Source: Acinetobacter kyonggiensis
GTDB lineage: Bacteria; Pseudomonadota; Gammaproteobacteria; Pseudomonadales; Moraxellaceae
Assembly (NCBI RefSeq): GCF_900107285.1
Contig: NZ_FNPK01000003.1
Coordinates: 1-64,000, forward strand
Length of the DNA stretch: 64,000 bases
Direction of reading: 5' to 3'
In this document: positions 8,219 through 15,162 of the stretch, one piece after another
Numbering within the stretch: the first letter of the stretch is position 1
Layout: the number at the start of each line of letters is the position of its first letter
Position numbers and translations under genes: made by a program
Notes under the pieces: model-generated
Told to the model about the DNA's origin: nothing
The model's input: only the letters and a program-made list of their open reading frames with translations
Databases searched by the model: none

Positions 8219-8920
8219 TCAACCCAATCCAGAACCGTCTAAAAAATCCATCTGCTTATCTTGGCAATCACTTTTCGGCAATGTCGTTTGAGAAAAGCGT
8301 GTTTTTCTTGATTTTTTAAGATCAAGTAAAATTTTCTCCTGCACATCACTTTCATCACGCTCAAAAATATCATCTAAGCCTTTGGCCAAATAATTAAACT
8401 GAATTGCACGATCCTTTTCACATTCTTTAATTGTTTGAATCAAATCCATCATAGCCTGCTGGAATTTAAGTTCTGAGCCTTGATCCACTTGATTCAGGTA
8501 TTGATTAGCTACAGTCTTTGCATTTTCTAAAAGCTGAAGCGTTAATGCTTTTGGAAAGCTGGCAATATGCTTTGCACACAGCATGGACATTTGTGCTGCA
8601 ACGGCATTTAAGTTTTCAGAAAGAATATCTCCTACGCTGTTAAACAGAACACCAGCTACTGATTCTGTTTCATTTAGCTCTGGGTTAATTGTAAAGCCCA
8701 GTACCCAATCTACTGAAACCCGGTAAAGACTACACATCACTTGAAGTAATTCTGCATCGGGCAGAGTTTTCCCATTTTCCATTTCACTAATACGATTCTT
8801 TTGTGCTACGCCAAATAATTCGATAGCAACTTCATGCTGAAGCATCCCGCTGCGTTCACGCGCCAGCGCAAGTTTACGACCGATCATTGCACGAGTTTCT
8901 AAATCAGATTGTTTAGCCAT
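8219..8920 (-). CDS. XRE-family HTH regulator
   Basis: An N-terminal XRE HTH occupies residues about 13-70 (IGRKLALARERSGMLQHEVA, RISEMENGKTLPD, LYRVSVDWVLG) of this 233-residue protein. The rest is helical with no known domain, and the tail is basic. The ATG overlaps the stop of the resolvase gene by one base (TAATG), so it belongs to the leftward early operon. It is distinct from the CI and Cro proteins and may control late genes. Confidence 0.75.
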   Translation of the reverse strand: MAKQSDLETRAMIGRKLALARERSGMLQHEVAIELFGVAQKNRISEMENGKTLPDAELLQVMCSLYRVSVDWVLGFTINPELNETESVAGVLFNSVGDILSENLNAVAAQMSMLCAKHIASFPKALTLQLLENAKTVANQYLNQVDQGSELKFQQAMMDLIQTIKECEKDRAIQFNYLAKGLDDIFERDESDVQEKILLDLKKSRKTRFSQTTLPKSDCQDKQMDFLDGSGLG

Positions 8921-9594
8921 TAAATACTTCTCCCTGCCAACCAGTCGAAATTAACTTTCTTTTCAAGCCAATTTGTTTCTTTAATAAATATGCATGAAAG
9001 CCATACACAGCCGTCCTGAACAGGCTCTGCAAATTCAATTTTTTCACTGACAAAAATATTGTCATCTTTATAAAGTAATTCAGTTCCTTTTAAGGAATCG
9101 ATTAACAGCTTTGGGTAATTATCAATATCAAAGCGTGGGTAGCTTCTGACTGTGTAATTGCGTGGTTTAAGTGGTGGCTGCACCATTAAACGTACCTCAC
9201 AATCTTGATTTAAAGCCTTCCAATTTAGAGCCTTGAAAATTGGAGCATAAGTATCAAAAACTTTCTTTTTAAACTTCTTAGCGCCTACAGAAAGGCTATT
9301 CCTTTGCTTGCCATTTTCGTCAATCGTTGCACGCCAAATATCATTAGCACTAATTCCGTAAGGCAGCTTCACAGTAATGAAATTGTCACCTGTGATAATT
9401 ATTCCGCCAGTACTACCACGGTGTACTGAATCTTGATCAATCACTTCTGTTTTTAAAGAACATGGATAAACGATCTCACCTCCCAGTGCACGGCGTTCAC
9501 GCGCTGGGCGGTTTGTTTGCTTTACTTCAAATGGATCTGAGAACCTGCCAACATTATTTTTTGACCATAAATCCCATGCACTGCGCTTTCTCAT
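8920..9594 (-). CDS. RusA-like Holliday junction resolvase
   Basis: In this 224-residue protein the region around residues 150-180 has the RusA signature: FDIDNYPKLLIDSLKGTELLYKDDNIF. Paired Asp residues (DIDN, KDD) coordinate Mg2+ in the family. RusA enzymes cut Holliday junctions during phage replication and recombination. The N-terminal 90 residues are longer than in E. coli RusA. Start and stop overlap the neighbours by a few bases, typical of a tightly coupled operon. Confidence 0.8.
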   Translation of the reverse strand: MRKRSAWDLWSKNNVGRFSDPFEVKQTNRPARERRALGGEIVYPCSLKTEVIDQDSVHRGSTGGIIITGDNFITVKLPYGISANDIWRATIDENGKQRNSLSVGAKKFKKKVFDTYAPIFKALNWKALNQDCEVRLMVQPPLKPRNYTVRSYPRFDIDNYPKLLIDSLKGTELLYKDDNIFVSEKIEFAEPVQDGCVWLSCIFIKETNWLEKKVNFDWLAGRSI

Positions 9595-9962
9595 CGATCA
9601 ATCACTCTAGTTAGTGGTGAAATGTGGTTGCCAATGTCGGTGCAGTGGTCTTCAATATCCTTTTTGATAGACAAATCAATTTGCTTATCATTTTGGTTTG
9701 AATTCGAGACAGTAAGATCATGATTGGCAATTGCAGTGCGGAGATCGGCAATTAATACATATTCAAAATCACATTCAACCAATGGCTTGTATTCAAAAAA
9801 CTGTTGCTCATCATCGTTATAAAAATAAACAATACCATCCACCACATTGAAGTACTGCTTTGGATTTAAGCTGAAATACTCAGGGTTATTTGCGGTAGTC
9901 AAAAGGCAAGATGTAATCATTTCTGCTTGAACAATATTTCCAATTTTTTCAATTAAATTCAT
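9591..9962 (-). CDS. phage hypothetical protein
   Basis: This 123-residue protein has no recognised domain. The start at 9962 is chosen because its ATG overlaps the stop of the replication gene as ATGA. A longer frame exists, but it would overlap that gene heavily. Its own stop overlaps the resolvase start in the same way. Confidence 0.6.
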   Translation of the reverse strand: MNLIEKIGNIVQAEMITSCLLTTANNPEYFSLNPKQYFNVVDGIVYFYNDDEQQFFEYKPLVECDFEYVLIADLRTAIANHDLTVSNSNQNDKQIDLSIKKDIEDHCTDIGNHISPLTRVIDR

Positions 9963-10909
9963 GCTACAGCTCCCAAAGTTCCACTGAACCCAACCTGTTT
10001 CAAATATGATTCCCATTTCTTCGCTTGAGCTGGATCTTCAAGCTTTACGGCGATACGTGCTGCAAGTTTCTCGTATGACTCTCCCGGCTCAGAGAACTTG
10101 CTTGCGAATTCAGGATGCTGTGAAAGTTTTAAAGCGAAGCTGTGAATTTGTTTTTCAGAAAGCTGCTGAGATTTAGATCCTGTACTCGATGGTTTTTCAG
10201 AAGTTGAATTTTGATTATTCGAATACTTGGTTCGGTATGCGTTGATCAACCAATCCGTGAAGTGATAAATCATCAGATCATCGCTCATGGTTTTTTCAGC
10301 GTTGTAAATTTCGAATGCTCGTTTTTCACGTTCAGCCCATTTCGAATTCATGATGGATTCAAAGTCGATACTGTCATCGGCAAGATAAATTTCTTCACGA
10401 AGTTTTTTAAAGCAAAACCAGTCTTTTTTATTTTTAGATTCTAATGAGAGGTTCTTTGAAAGATTCCGTGTCCCAACGTTGGGACTCTTTAACGGAATTG
10501 TTGGGACTCTTTCATGGAATTGTTGGAACTGTTCCGTTGTTGGAACTGTTCCACTGTTGGGACTGTTTAAATCATCATTTCCAGCATCTAAGAGTACCGT
10601 TGTTGGGACTGTTTCCCGACCATTTACACCCATTAATTGATAAACTTTGACCTGTTTTGTACGTCCTTTTCTCTCACCAGTGTCTACAATTAAGCCATCT
10701 TCAATAAGCTCATCGATGATTTTTAAAACAGTTTTACGGTCCATTTCTGTGTCTTCAACCAGTCGAGCAACACTTGGATAGGCGCAATGATCTTCACCTG
10801 CACGGTCAGAAAGTGAGAGTAAAACCAATTTTTTAAGCGGTTTTATGCTCCCACCTTTCTTTTGTTTTTGGCGAACTTTCCAAGCCCAAATAGTTGCATC
10901 TAAGCTCAT
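9959..10909 (-). CDS. phage replication initiator, lambda O-like, with winged-helix N-terminus
   Basis: Residues 1-95 of this 316-residue protein form a winged-helix domain (KPLKKLVLLSLSDRAGEDHCAYPSVARLVEDTEMDRKTV, then the DGLIVDTGERKGRTKQVKVYQL wing) as in phage O-type initiators. A repetitive linker (about 98-145) encoded by the iterons follows. The C-terminal half is helical and could recruit helicase. Lambda-type origins lie inside the O gene, and the iterons here fit that. An ATGA overlap links it to the upstream gene. Confidence 0.75.
   Translation of the reverse strand: MSLDATIWAWKVRQKQKKGGSIKPLKKLVLLSLSDRAGEDHCAYPSVARLVEDTEMDRKTVLKIIDELIEDGLIVDTGERKGRTKQVKVYQLMGVNGRETVPTTVLLDAGNDDLNSPNSGTVPTTEQFQQFHERVPTIPLKSPNVGTRNLSKNLSLESKNKKDWFCFKKLREEIYLADDSIDFESIMNSKWAEREKRAFEIYNAEKTMSDDLMIYHFTDWLINAYRTKYSNNQNSTSEKPSSTGSKSQQLSEKQIHSFALKLSQHPEFASKFSEPGESYEKLAARIAVKLEDPAQAKKWESYLKQVGFSGTLGAVA
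10471..10618. repeat. iterons inside the replication gene, candidate phage origin
   Basis: Six direct copies of a GTTGGGACTGTT-like unit (G or A at position 6, C or G at position 9) start at 10478, 10500, 10522, 10539, 10556 and 10602. The first has an inverted partner, forming the 14-bp palindrome TCCCAACGTTGGGA at 10471-10484. Spacing is 22, 22, 17, 17 and 46 bases. By analogy with lambda, these could be binding sites for the protein encoded by the same gene. Confidence 0.65.
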
Positions 10910-11463
10910 ACTAACTCCTCCGCCTTAACCAGTTTTAATTCACCATCAAGAATGGCTTGCATCAGGTCGCACAACTGAGGAGAGCGCCAGAGCGATTCAA
11001 CATACACACGTAATTCTTTGTAGTTATGTCCTTGGCGTTTAATAAAACGGTCTGCATCATGGCGGGTAGCAAAAGTTTGAACACTTACCCATTCTTCGAC
11101 GTAATAAACCTTTTCCCAATTGAATCCTTTACTACGTGCATAACTTTCAAGCAGATCATCTTGAGAAGATTCATCACCATCTAAGTCATCAAATAATATG
11201 TCTGACTCTTTTAAAACGAATGCATTGATATCATGACGTTCTTCGGCATCAAGACTCTCAAACAACGCTTGAGCGTTTTTATAATAGCCTTCCCCATCTA
11301 CTAGCCAAGTTGAATCATCAACATATTCAGAATCCATACCATATGTTTTTTGAAGCTCTTGAACTATCCAAATTGGGTCACGTGTAGAGCAGTTATGCTT
11401 GTCATGACTTTCTTTCAGTTCTGCAACAAACACTTGCCAAGTGGCATATGTAAAATTACTCAT
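10906..11463 (-). CDS. phage hypothetical protein, acidic
   Basis: This 185-residue acidic protein is not recognised. It contains FDDLDGDESSQDDLLESYARSKG and a segment VYYVEEWVSVQTFATRHDADRFIKRQGHNYKELRVYVES. The latter looks like a small alpha/beta domain recurrent in phage early genes. The stop overlaps the next ATG (ATGA). Confidence 0.65.
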   Translation of the reverse strand: MSNFTYATWQVFVAELKESHDKHNCSTRDPIWIVQELQKTYGMDSEYVDDSTWLVDGEGYYKNAQALFESLDAEERHDINAFVLKESDILFDDLDGDESSQDDLLESYARSKGFNWEKVYYVEEWVSVQTFATRHDADRFIKRQGHNYKELRVYVESLWRSPQLCDLMQAILDGELKLVKAEELV

Positions 11464-11536
11464 ATAAATTCCCCACCCTTGACCAAAACAGCCCCAAATA
11501 ACATGAAAATAAAAAGAAGAACTTTGTCTATTTCTT

Positions 11537-11671
11537 TCACTTACTACCGCCTTGGATCACCTTATAAGACTTGCCATAAAGCACCGATTCAATGGTGCTA
11601 GTGCTTACAGAAAATTGTTTAGCTAAATCTTTAACTTTTGTTCCTGATAAGCGCTTAATTGGTTCATACAA
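11537..11671 (-). CDS. mini HTH protein with TTG start
   Basis: This 44-residue reading frame begins at TTG (11671) with a strong SD (AAGGAG) seven bases upstream, inside the last codons of the KilA-N gene. The two genes overlap by eight bases. The product contains an HTH-like segment, VKDLAKQFSVSTSTIESVLYG, as in small phage regulators. No ATG in frame is available. The SD spacing, coupling and HTH match make it likely real. Confidence 0.6.
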   Translation of the reverse strand: MYEPIKRLSGTKVKDLAKQFSVSTSTIESVLYGKSYKVIQGGSK

Positions 11672-12449
11672 TGCTTTTCTCCTTTTTAGATTTATTTACA
11701 AGACCGGTAATACGGGTTAAACCAAATGCTGTTACGCGCATTTGAAGAAATACACGCTCTTTGCCGTCATACTGATTTTTAATCACTGGTGATGTTCTAT
11801 TCATGAATACGCCATTAATCGTGTACTGGGCATGTGGCTGCAATTTTCTGTCTGCATCGCGGTAAATCCATTTTTTATTAATCAGCAGCTGGATCAGCTC
11901 AGATTCTTTTATGCCAATGGTTTTTGCGCATTCACGTATGCAATAAGTGTTTGAAGTATCCGCAATGGTTTCTAATGCTTCTGCCTTAGGTGCCAATATC
12001 GTAATTTGCTGTTCTGCTATTTGTTTTGCTTCAAATTGCTCTGCCCATGCACGGGCTGCTTCAGCAGGATTGGTGAAATTGGGTAATGCAACAGATGGAA
12101 TATTTGATTGAGAATCAAATGTGCGAATTACTTTCAAATTGAATGCAGCACTAATCCACATTGCATATGAGTAAACTAATTCTTTGACAACGTATGTACC
12201 CTGATCTAATCCACCACGAATCACACTAACTGGTGCTAAGTTATTGATTTTTTCAGATACAGGAATTCCTGTAACGGTTAATTCCTGAACAAGTTCCATA
12301 GTTTGCTTATTTGCCAAAAATAACCCAGGCTCATTCTTGCGATCATTGCCAGAAGCTTTATGCAAATCATTCAAACAGAAGCGGCCATCCGTATCTGTCC
12401 GAATTTCAATACCCCCAATGGCAATAGCTGTTTTCACCAAAGCATTCAT
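11664..12449 (-). CDS. KilA-N / KilAC phage antirepressor
   Basis: In this 261-residue protein, residues about 8-110 are a KilA-N DNA-binding domain (GRFCLNDLHKASGNDRKNEP, then YVVKELVYSYAMWISAAFNLKVIRTFD). Residues about 150-255 are a KilAC-type C-terminus (LAPKAEALETIADTSNTYCIRECAK and QPHAQYTINGVF). Such proteins inactivate the CI repressor or activate lytic genes. Its position in the cro operon agrees with that role. Confidence 0.88.
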   Translation of the reverse strand: MNALVKTAIAIGGIEIRTDTDGRFCLNDLHKASGNDRKNEPGLFLANKQTMELVQELTVTGIPVSEKINNLAPVSVIRGGLDQGTYVVKELVYSYAMWISAAFNLKVIRTFDSQSNIPSVALPNFTNPAEAARAWAEQFEAKQIAEQQITILAPKAEALETIADTSNTYCIRECAKTIGIKESELIQLLINKKWIYRDADRKLQPHAQYTINGVFMNRTSPVIKNQYDGKERVFLQMRVTAFGLTRITGLVNKSKKEKSIV

Positions 12450-12483
12450 GGATTACCCCCTTGTAATTCTTAGTGTTCGCTCC

Positions 12484-12500
12484 GTTCGATTAGATCGAAC
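12484..12500. promoter_or_regulatory. perfect palindrome upstream of the antirepressor gene
   Basis: GTTCGAT and ATCGAAC flank TAG, about 35 bases before the KilA-N start codon. It is unrelated to the CI-type operator. It could be an operator for another regulator or a small RNA stem that controls antirepressor translation. Confidence 0.4.
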
Positions 12501-12516
12501 TGTTCTCTTGGAATGC

Positions 12517-12810
12517 CTACACCTGTGACATAAGCTGAGAATCATCATCACAACGCTTCTTATCCAATGCTTGGCTGGTTAGTGGATCAAGACGACGTTT
12601 GGCTCTGAGTTCTGCTAGTGATGCAGAACGAATAACCTTTTCAGAGACTCGACCAATGCGGTGATCTGTTTCCCAGAACTCACCATCAAAATATTTAAGC
12701 GTGATGAGATCCTTTACGCATAAAAGATCCAATTCTTTTAAAACCACGACATCTTCAGGCAAAAAATCGCAATCGTTGTAAGGTGTTGCTGTTTGTGCTA
12801 AATTTGGCAT
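12517..12810 (-). CDS. phage hypothetical protein
   Basis: This 97-residue acidic-to-mixed protein has no recognised domain. It lies in the leftward early operon, nine bases after the ribbon-helix-helix gene. The tail (RAKRRLDPLTSQALDKKRCDDD) is basic, then acidic. Confidence 0.6.
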   Translation of the reverse strand: MPNLAQTATPYNDCDFLPEDVVVLKELDLLCVKDLITLKYFDGEFWETDHRIGRVSEKVIRSASLAELRAKRRLDPLTSQALDKKRCDDDSQLMSQV

Positions 12811-12819
12811 TAGGGTTCC

Positions 12820-13143
12820 TCATTCTTCACTTTTGTGTTGGATGGCAAAAATGCTCAACTGGTCGCACAGTTGGGCATTTTTTGTGCCTGTATATTTTGG
12901 TGTGACATCACGCATTGGAGGTGGCGCAAGTTCTAAGCGGAACGTATCTACGGTATCTGTGGTAAGAGCAAACTCTTTTTGAAGAGAATGTAATAGCTCT
13001 TCCACTACTGAGATTTCAGCCATGCAGATAGATCGAATAAATTCAGATAATGAAAGTTTACGAGTGCGAGAAATTGCTTCTAACTTTAATTTTTCGCTGT
13101 TAGTGCATTTAAAAGTAATGCTTTCTGTTAGTTTTTCGGACAT
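12820..13143 (-). CDS. ribbon-helix-helix type DNA-binding protein
   Basis: Residues 1-45 of this 107-residue protein follow the MobC/Arc-like pattern: ITFKCTNSEKLKLEAISRTRKLSLSEFIRSIC. A beta strand leads to two helices with SLSEFIR at the second helix. The rest is unrecognised. The first 30 codons are almost identical to the upstream gene at 13153-13338. A GAGGT SD precedes the ATG. Confidence 0.65.
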   Translation of the reverse strand: MSEKLTESITFKCTNSEKLKLEAISRTRKLSLSEFIRSICMAEISVVEELLHSLQKEFALTTDTVDTFRLELAPPPMRDVTPKYTGTKNAQLCDQLSIFAIQHKSEE

Positions 13144-13338
13144 TAAATTACCTCAAGACCTTGCAACTTTGTGTAAAGGCTTTCTTCCAGCTGCTACATC
13201 TTTAATTTGGTATTCACGCTCAATTGGGATATCTCTATCACCTAATTTAAGTTTACGAGTGCGAAAAATTGCTTCTAATTTTAATTTTTCGCTGTCAGTG
13301 CATTTAAAGGTAATGCTTTCAGTTAGTTTTTCAGACAT
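13056..13338 (-). repeat. direct duplication of about 88 bp between two early genes
   Basis: The stretches 13056-13143 and 13251-13338 align over about 88 bases with only a few mismatches. They cover the 5' coding part of both genes. Divergence begins sharply at codon 31, which points to recombination rather than ordinary drift. Confidence 0.75.
13153..13338 (-). CDS. partial paralogue of the ribbon-helix-helix gene with replaced C-terminus
   Basis: The first 30 of 61 residues match the neighbour at 12820-13143 except N14D and S24F. The sequence then diverges to KLGDRDIPIEREYQIKDVAAGRKPLHKVARS, losing the second helix of the RHH fold. The ATG at 13338 is chosen because it matches the neighbour's start and has an SD (AAGGGA). 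It may be a non-DNA-binding partner of its paralogue or a decaying copy. Confidence 0.55.
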   Translation of the reverse strand: MSEKLTESITFKCTDSEKLKLEAIFRTRKLKLGDRDIPIEREYQIKDVAAGRKPLHKVARS

Positions 13339-13351
13339 TTTTAGTTCCCTT

Positions 13352-13429
13352 TTAAGCAACTGCACTTGGATGAAATTCAATCCAAATAGGCATACATACA
13401 GTTTTTCTTTGGGCTATTTTTCGGGTCAT
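13352..13429 (-). CDS. possible 25-residue small protein
   Basis: An ATG at 13429 opens a short frame encoding MTRKIAQRKTVCMPIWIEF and a few more residues. An AGGAACC SD-like sequence lies just before it. It fills the gap between cro and the next gene with tight spacing on both sides, as expected in a phage operon. The length makes this uncertain. Confidence 0.4.
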   Translation of the reverse strand: MTRKIAQRKTVCMPIWIEFHPSAVA

Positions 13430-13437
13430 AGTGGTTC

Positions 13438-13665
13438 CTATACTGCTTGCTGACTTTTCTTTCTAGATGGAAATAAATCTTTGTATTTGAATTTTCCATT
13501 TGTTTTTTCTTGAACAAGAAGAGCTGTTTCTGATGACATTTTTGCTTTCCCATTAATCCACGCCCACACAGATGGCTGTTCAAGATCAAGCGCTTGAGCT
13601 GTCAGGGTTTGGGAGCCAAAATGCTCAACAACACACTTATATAAATTAATTAATTCAATATTCAT
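13438..13665 (-). CDS. Cro-like / YdaS-type HTH repressor
   Basis: This 75-residue protein has an HTH (SQTLTAQALDLEQPSVWAWINGKAKMSSETALLVQEKTNGKF) matching Cro/YdaS-type phage regulators. It is the first leftward gene, divergent from the CI-like repressor. Its promoter contains the shared operator. It is expected to repress cI and tune the early operon. An overlapping longer frame in another phase is a shadow. Confidence 0.8.
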   Translation of the reverse strand: MNIELINLYKCVVEHFGSQTLTAQALDLEQPSVWAWINGKAKMSSETALLVQEKTNGKFKYKDLFPSRKKSQQAV

Positions 13666-13787
13666 CTATTGATATCCTATATTTTACAGTCAATTTATAG
13701 TTTTAACTATCGACTGTCAACAATTACAACTATTTGAATGTTTATAGTTGCAACTATAAAATAGGAATGAACTTAAGGACTATTTTT
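13666..13787. promoter_or_regulatory. CI/Cro switch region: two divergent promoters, two operators
   Basis: Leftward: TTGACA (minus strand, 13715-13720) with a -10 near TATAAA or TAAATT. The operator TATAGTTTTAACTAT (13696-13710) sits between them. Rightward: TTGAAT (13734-13739), 17-base spacer, TAAAAT (13757-13762). The operator TATAGTTGCAACTATA (13743-13758) lies in that spacer. A half-site AACTAT is at 13728-13733. The consensus ATAGTTNNAACTAT is a plain dyad. Its placement implies repression of both promoters. Confidence 0.75.
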
Positions 13788-14561
13788 ATGAATACTCTGG
13801 CTAATCGACTAAAAGAAGCCCGCCTAAAAGCTAATAAAACACAAGGTGAAGTGGCTGATGCTGCTGGTATAAAACAACCAACATATCAAGCACTAGAGTC
13901 AGGAAAAACTAAAAAATCATCTTACTTGCCTGAAATAGCAAAGTTTCTTGAGGTTGATGTTGATTGGCTTAAAACTGGAAAAGAATCTAATTTATTCAAG
14001 ACATTAAGTTTCAATGAAATAAAAAAGAAATTCGGTGGATCGAAAACAGACTTAAGTGATCAGAATATAGGTATTAATCTTTATACATTCGGCGACCCTG
14101 TGCCTGAAGGTTATACCGCAATTGATTACTATCCTGAGATTAAAGCCAGTGCTGGAAACGGCTATATAAACTTGGAAGAAAGTAGTCCATACAAACTATT
14201 TATTCCTAATGTTGAGATACTCAACTCGGGTGCTTGTGCGACGCATTGTAAGATTATTAATGTGGATGGCGAAAGTATGATGCCAGATCTATACCCTGAG
14301 CAAAAAATTTCTATAGATATGTCGGCCAAAAAAATCTATGACGGTGAAATCTACGCATTTACAAAAGGTAGTGAGCTTAAAATTAAAATACTTTTTAATT
14401 GGGGTGAAGAAGGACAAGGTGGTTTTAGAGCAGTTTCGCGTAATTCTGACAAAGTGCGCTACCCTGATGAATATTATTCGCCAGCTCAAATAGAATCTGA
14501 GAACATTCAAATCATTGGTCAGTATTGGTGGAAATCTGAAATACGAAAAGTTCGAAGATAA
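13788..14561 (+). CDS. CI-like repressor, XRE HTH plus S24 peptidase
   Basis: In this 257-residue protein the HTH covers about 4-60 (LANRLKEARLKANKTQGEVADAAG, QPTYQALESGKT). The Ala-Gly autocleavage site is at 122-123 (KASAGNGY). The catalytic Ser is at about 163 (DGESMMPDL) and the Lys at about 198-200 (ELKIKIL). The spacing resembles LexA. The start at 13788 has an AAGGA SD; a frame extending upstream would run through the operator. RecA-stimulated self-cleavage would induce the prophage after DNA damage. Confidence 0.92.
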   Translation: MNTLANRLKEARLKANKTQGEVADAAGIKQPTYQALESGKTKKSSYLPEIAKFLEVDVDWLKTGKESNLFKTLSFNEIKKKFGGSKTDLSDQNIGINLYTFGDPVPEGYTAIDYYPEIKASAGNGYINLEESSPYKLFIPNVEILNSGACATHCKIINVDGESMMPDLYPEQKISIDMSAKKIYDGEIYAFTKGSELKIKILFNWGEEGQGGFRAVSRNSDKVRYPDEYYSPAQIESENIQIIGQYWWKSEIRKVRR

Positions 14562-14634
14562 TCAAACTTAGAAGCTCTCATTAACCAAAAAACCTCAATT
14601 CGATGTAAACCAAGATGTTGAAAAGGAAAACATA

Positions 14635-14937
14635 ATGATTGCAACACTTAATAAATCCAAAACTGCACTAACGATTAATCGTCAAGAATTTAAATTGGCA
14701 TTAGATAAAATTGGCGCAGGAATTGATAAACAAATAGCCTCGCTTAAAAAAGCCAAGCAAAGCTATGACGCTGCGGAAATGGCGCGCGAGGTCATTAGTG
14801 AAGCAAATATCTTTGAAGCTATTATTGAGGGCTTTAACGAAGCAGAAGGTACTAATTTAAAGCTGACGGACATAACCAATCTTGAAGTGGCACAAGGATG
14901 GATAGATGAATTTTTAGAAAAGTATTCTGAGTTATAA
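14635..14937 (+). CDS. hypothetical protein after the repressor
   Basis: This 100-residue, mostly helical protein (DKIGAGIDKQIASLKKAKQSYDAAEMAREVISEANIFEAII) has no recognised domain. An AAGGA SD precedes the ATG. It follows the repressor in the same direction, so it may be expressed in the lysogen. Superinfection immunity or a link to the adjacent defence cassette is possible but unsupported. Confidence 0.6.
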   Translation: MIATLNKSKTALTINRQEFKLALDKIGAGIDKQIASLKKAKQSYDAAEMAREVISEANIFEAIIEGFNEAEGTNLKLTDITNLEVAQGWIDEFLEKYSEL

Positions 14938-15162
14938 ACCCCTAAACCATTTTTTGTTGGCTGGATAAATAAAACTGCGAACCCGAAGCGACTTGAGTTT
15001 ATTTAGGTTGCATCGGGTTGTTTAAAAAGCAAGTCACCGGTAATTTGGGGTTGTGGTGATTTGATATTTTAATATGCATATTGGATTAAAATGTGTTCGG
15101 AAGCTCAACGACCATTATCTAAGATATATGGCTGTTTAATATAAATTTAATTGGGAGTAATT
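14938..15162 (+). promoter_or_regulatory. 225-base leader of the defence cassette
   Basis: No gene is seen. The interval holds the pseudoknot-like pair of stems (14966-15019), a second weak CACC/GGTG stem at about 15035-15057, and AT-rich sequence from which the DUF262 gene could be transcribed. No sigma-70 hexamer pair is convincing enough to mark. Confidence 0.45.
14966..15019 (+). other. interleaved inverted repeats that could fold as an H-type pseudoknot
   Basis: Stem 1 pairs TAAATAAAACT (14966-14976) with AGTTTATTTA (14996-15005), with one bulged A. Stem 2 pairs AACCCGA (14980-14986) with TCGGGTT (15013-15019), 7 bp perfect. The arms alternate 1-2-1-2, with loops of 3, 9 and 7 bases, a geometry that an RNA pseudoknot can adopt. 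Confidence 0.4.

Noticed and set aside
10471..10618. Repeats considered as a CRISPR array
   Set aside because: Units are short and tandem at 17-22 bases, lie inside a coding gene, and lack spacers of constant length. No cas gene is present.
10444..10650. Rightward reading frame of 68 codons rich in LFHGIVGTV-like repeats
   Set aside because: It is the complement of the iteron region inside the replication gene. The apparent repeats come from the DNA repeats.
13377..13589. 70-codon leftward frame overlapping the Cro-like gene
   Set aside because: It overlaps a clear HTH gene in another phase, has no domain, and would exclude the better-spaced Cro start.
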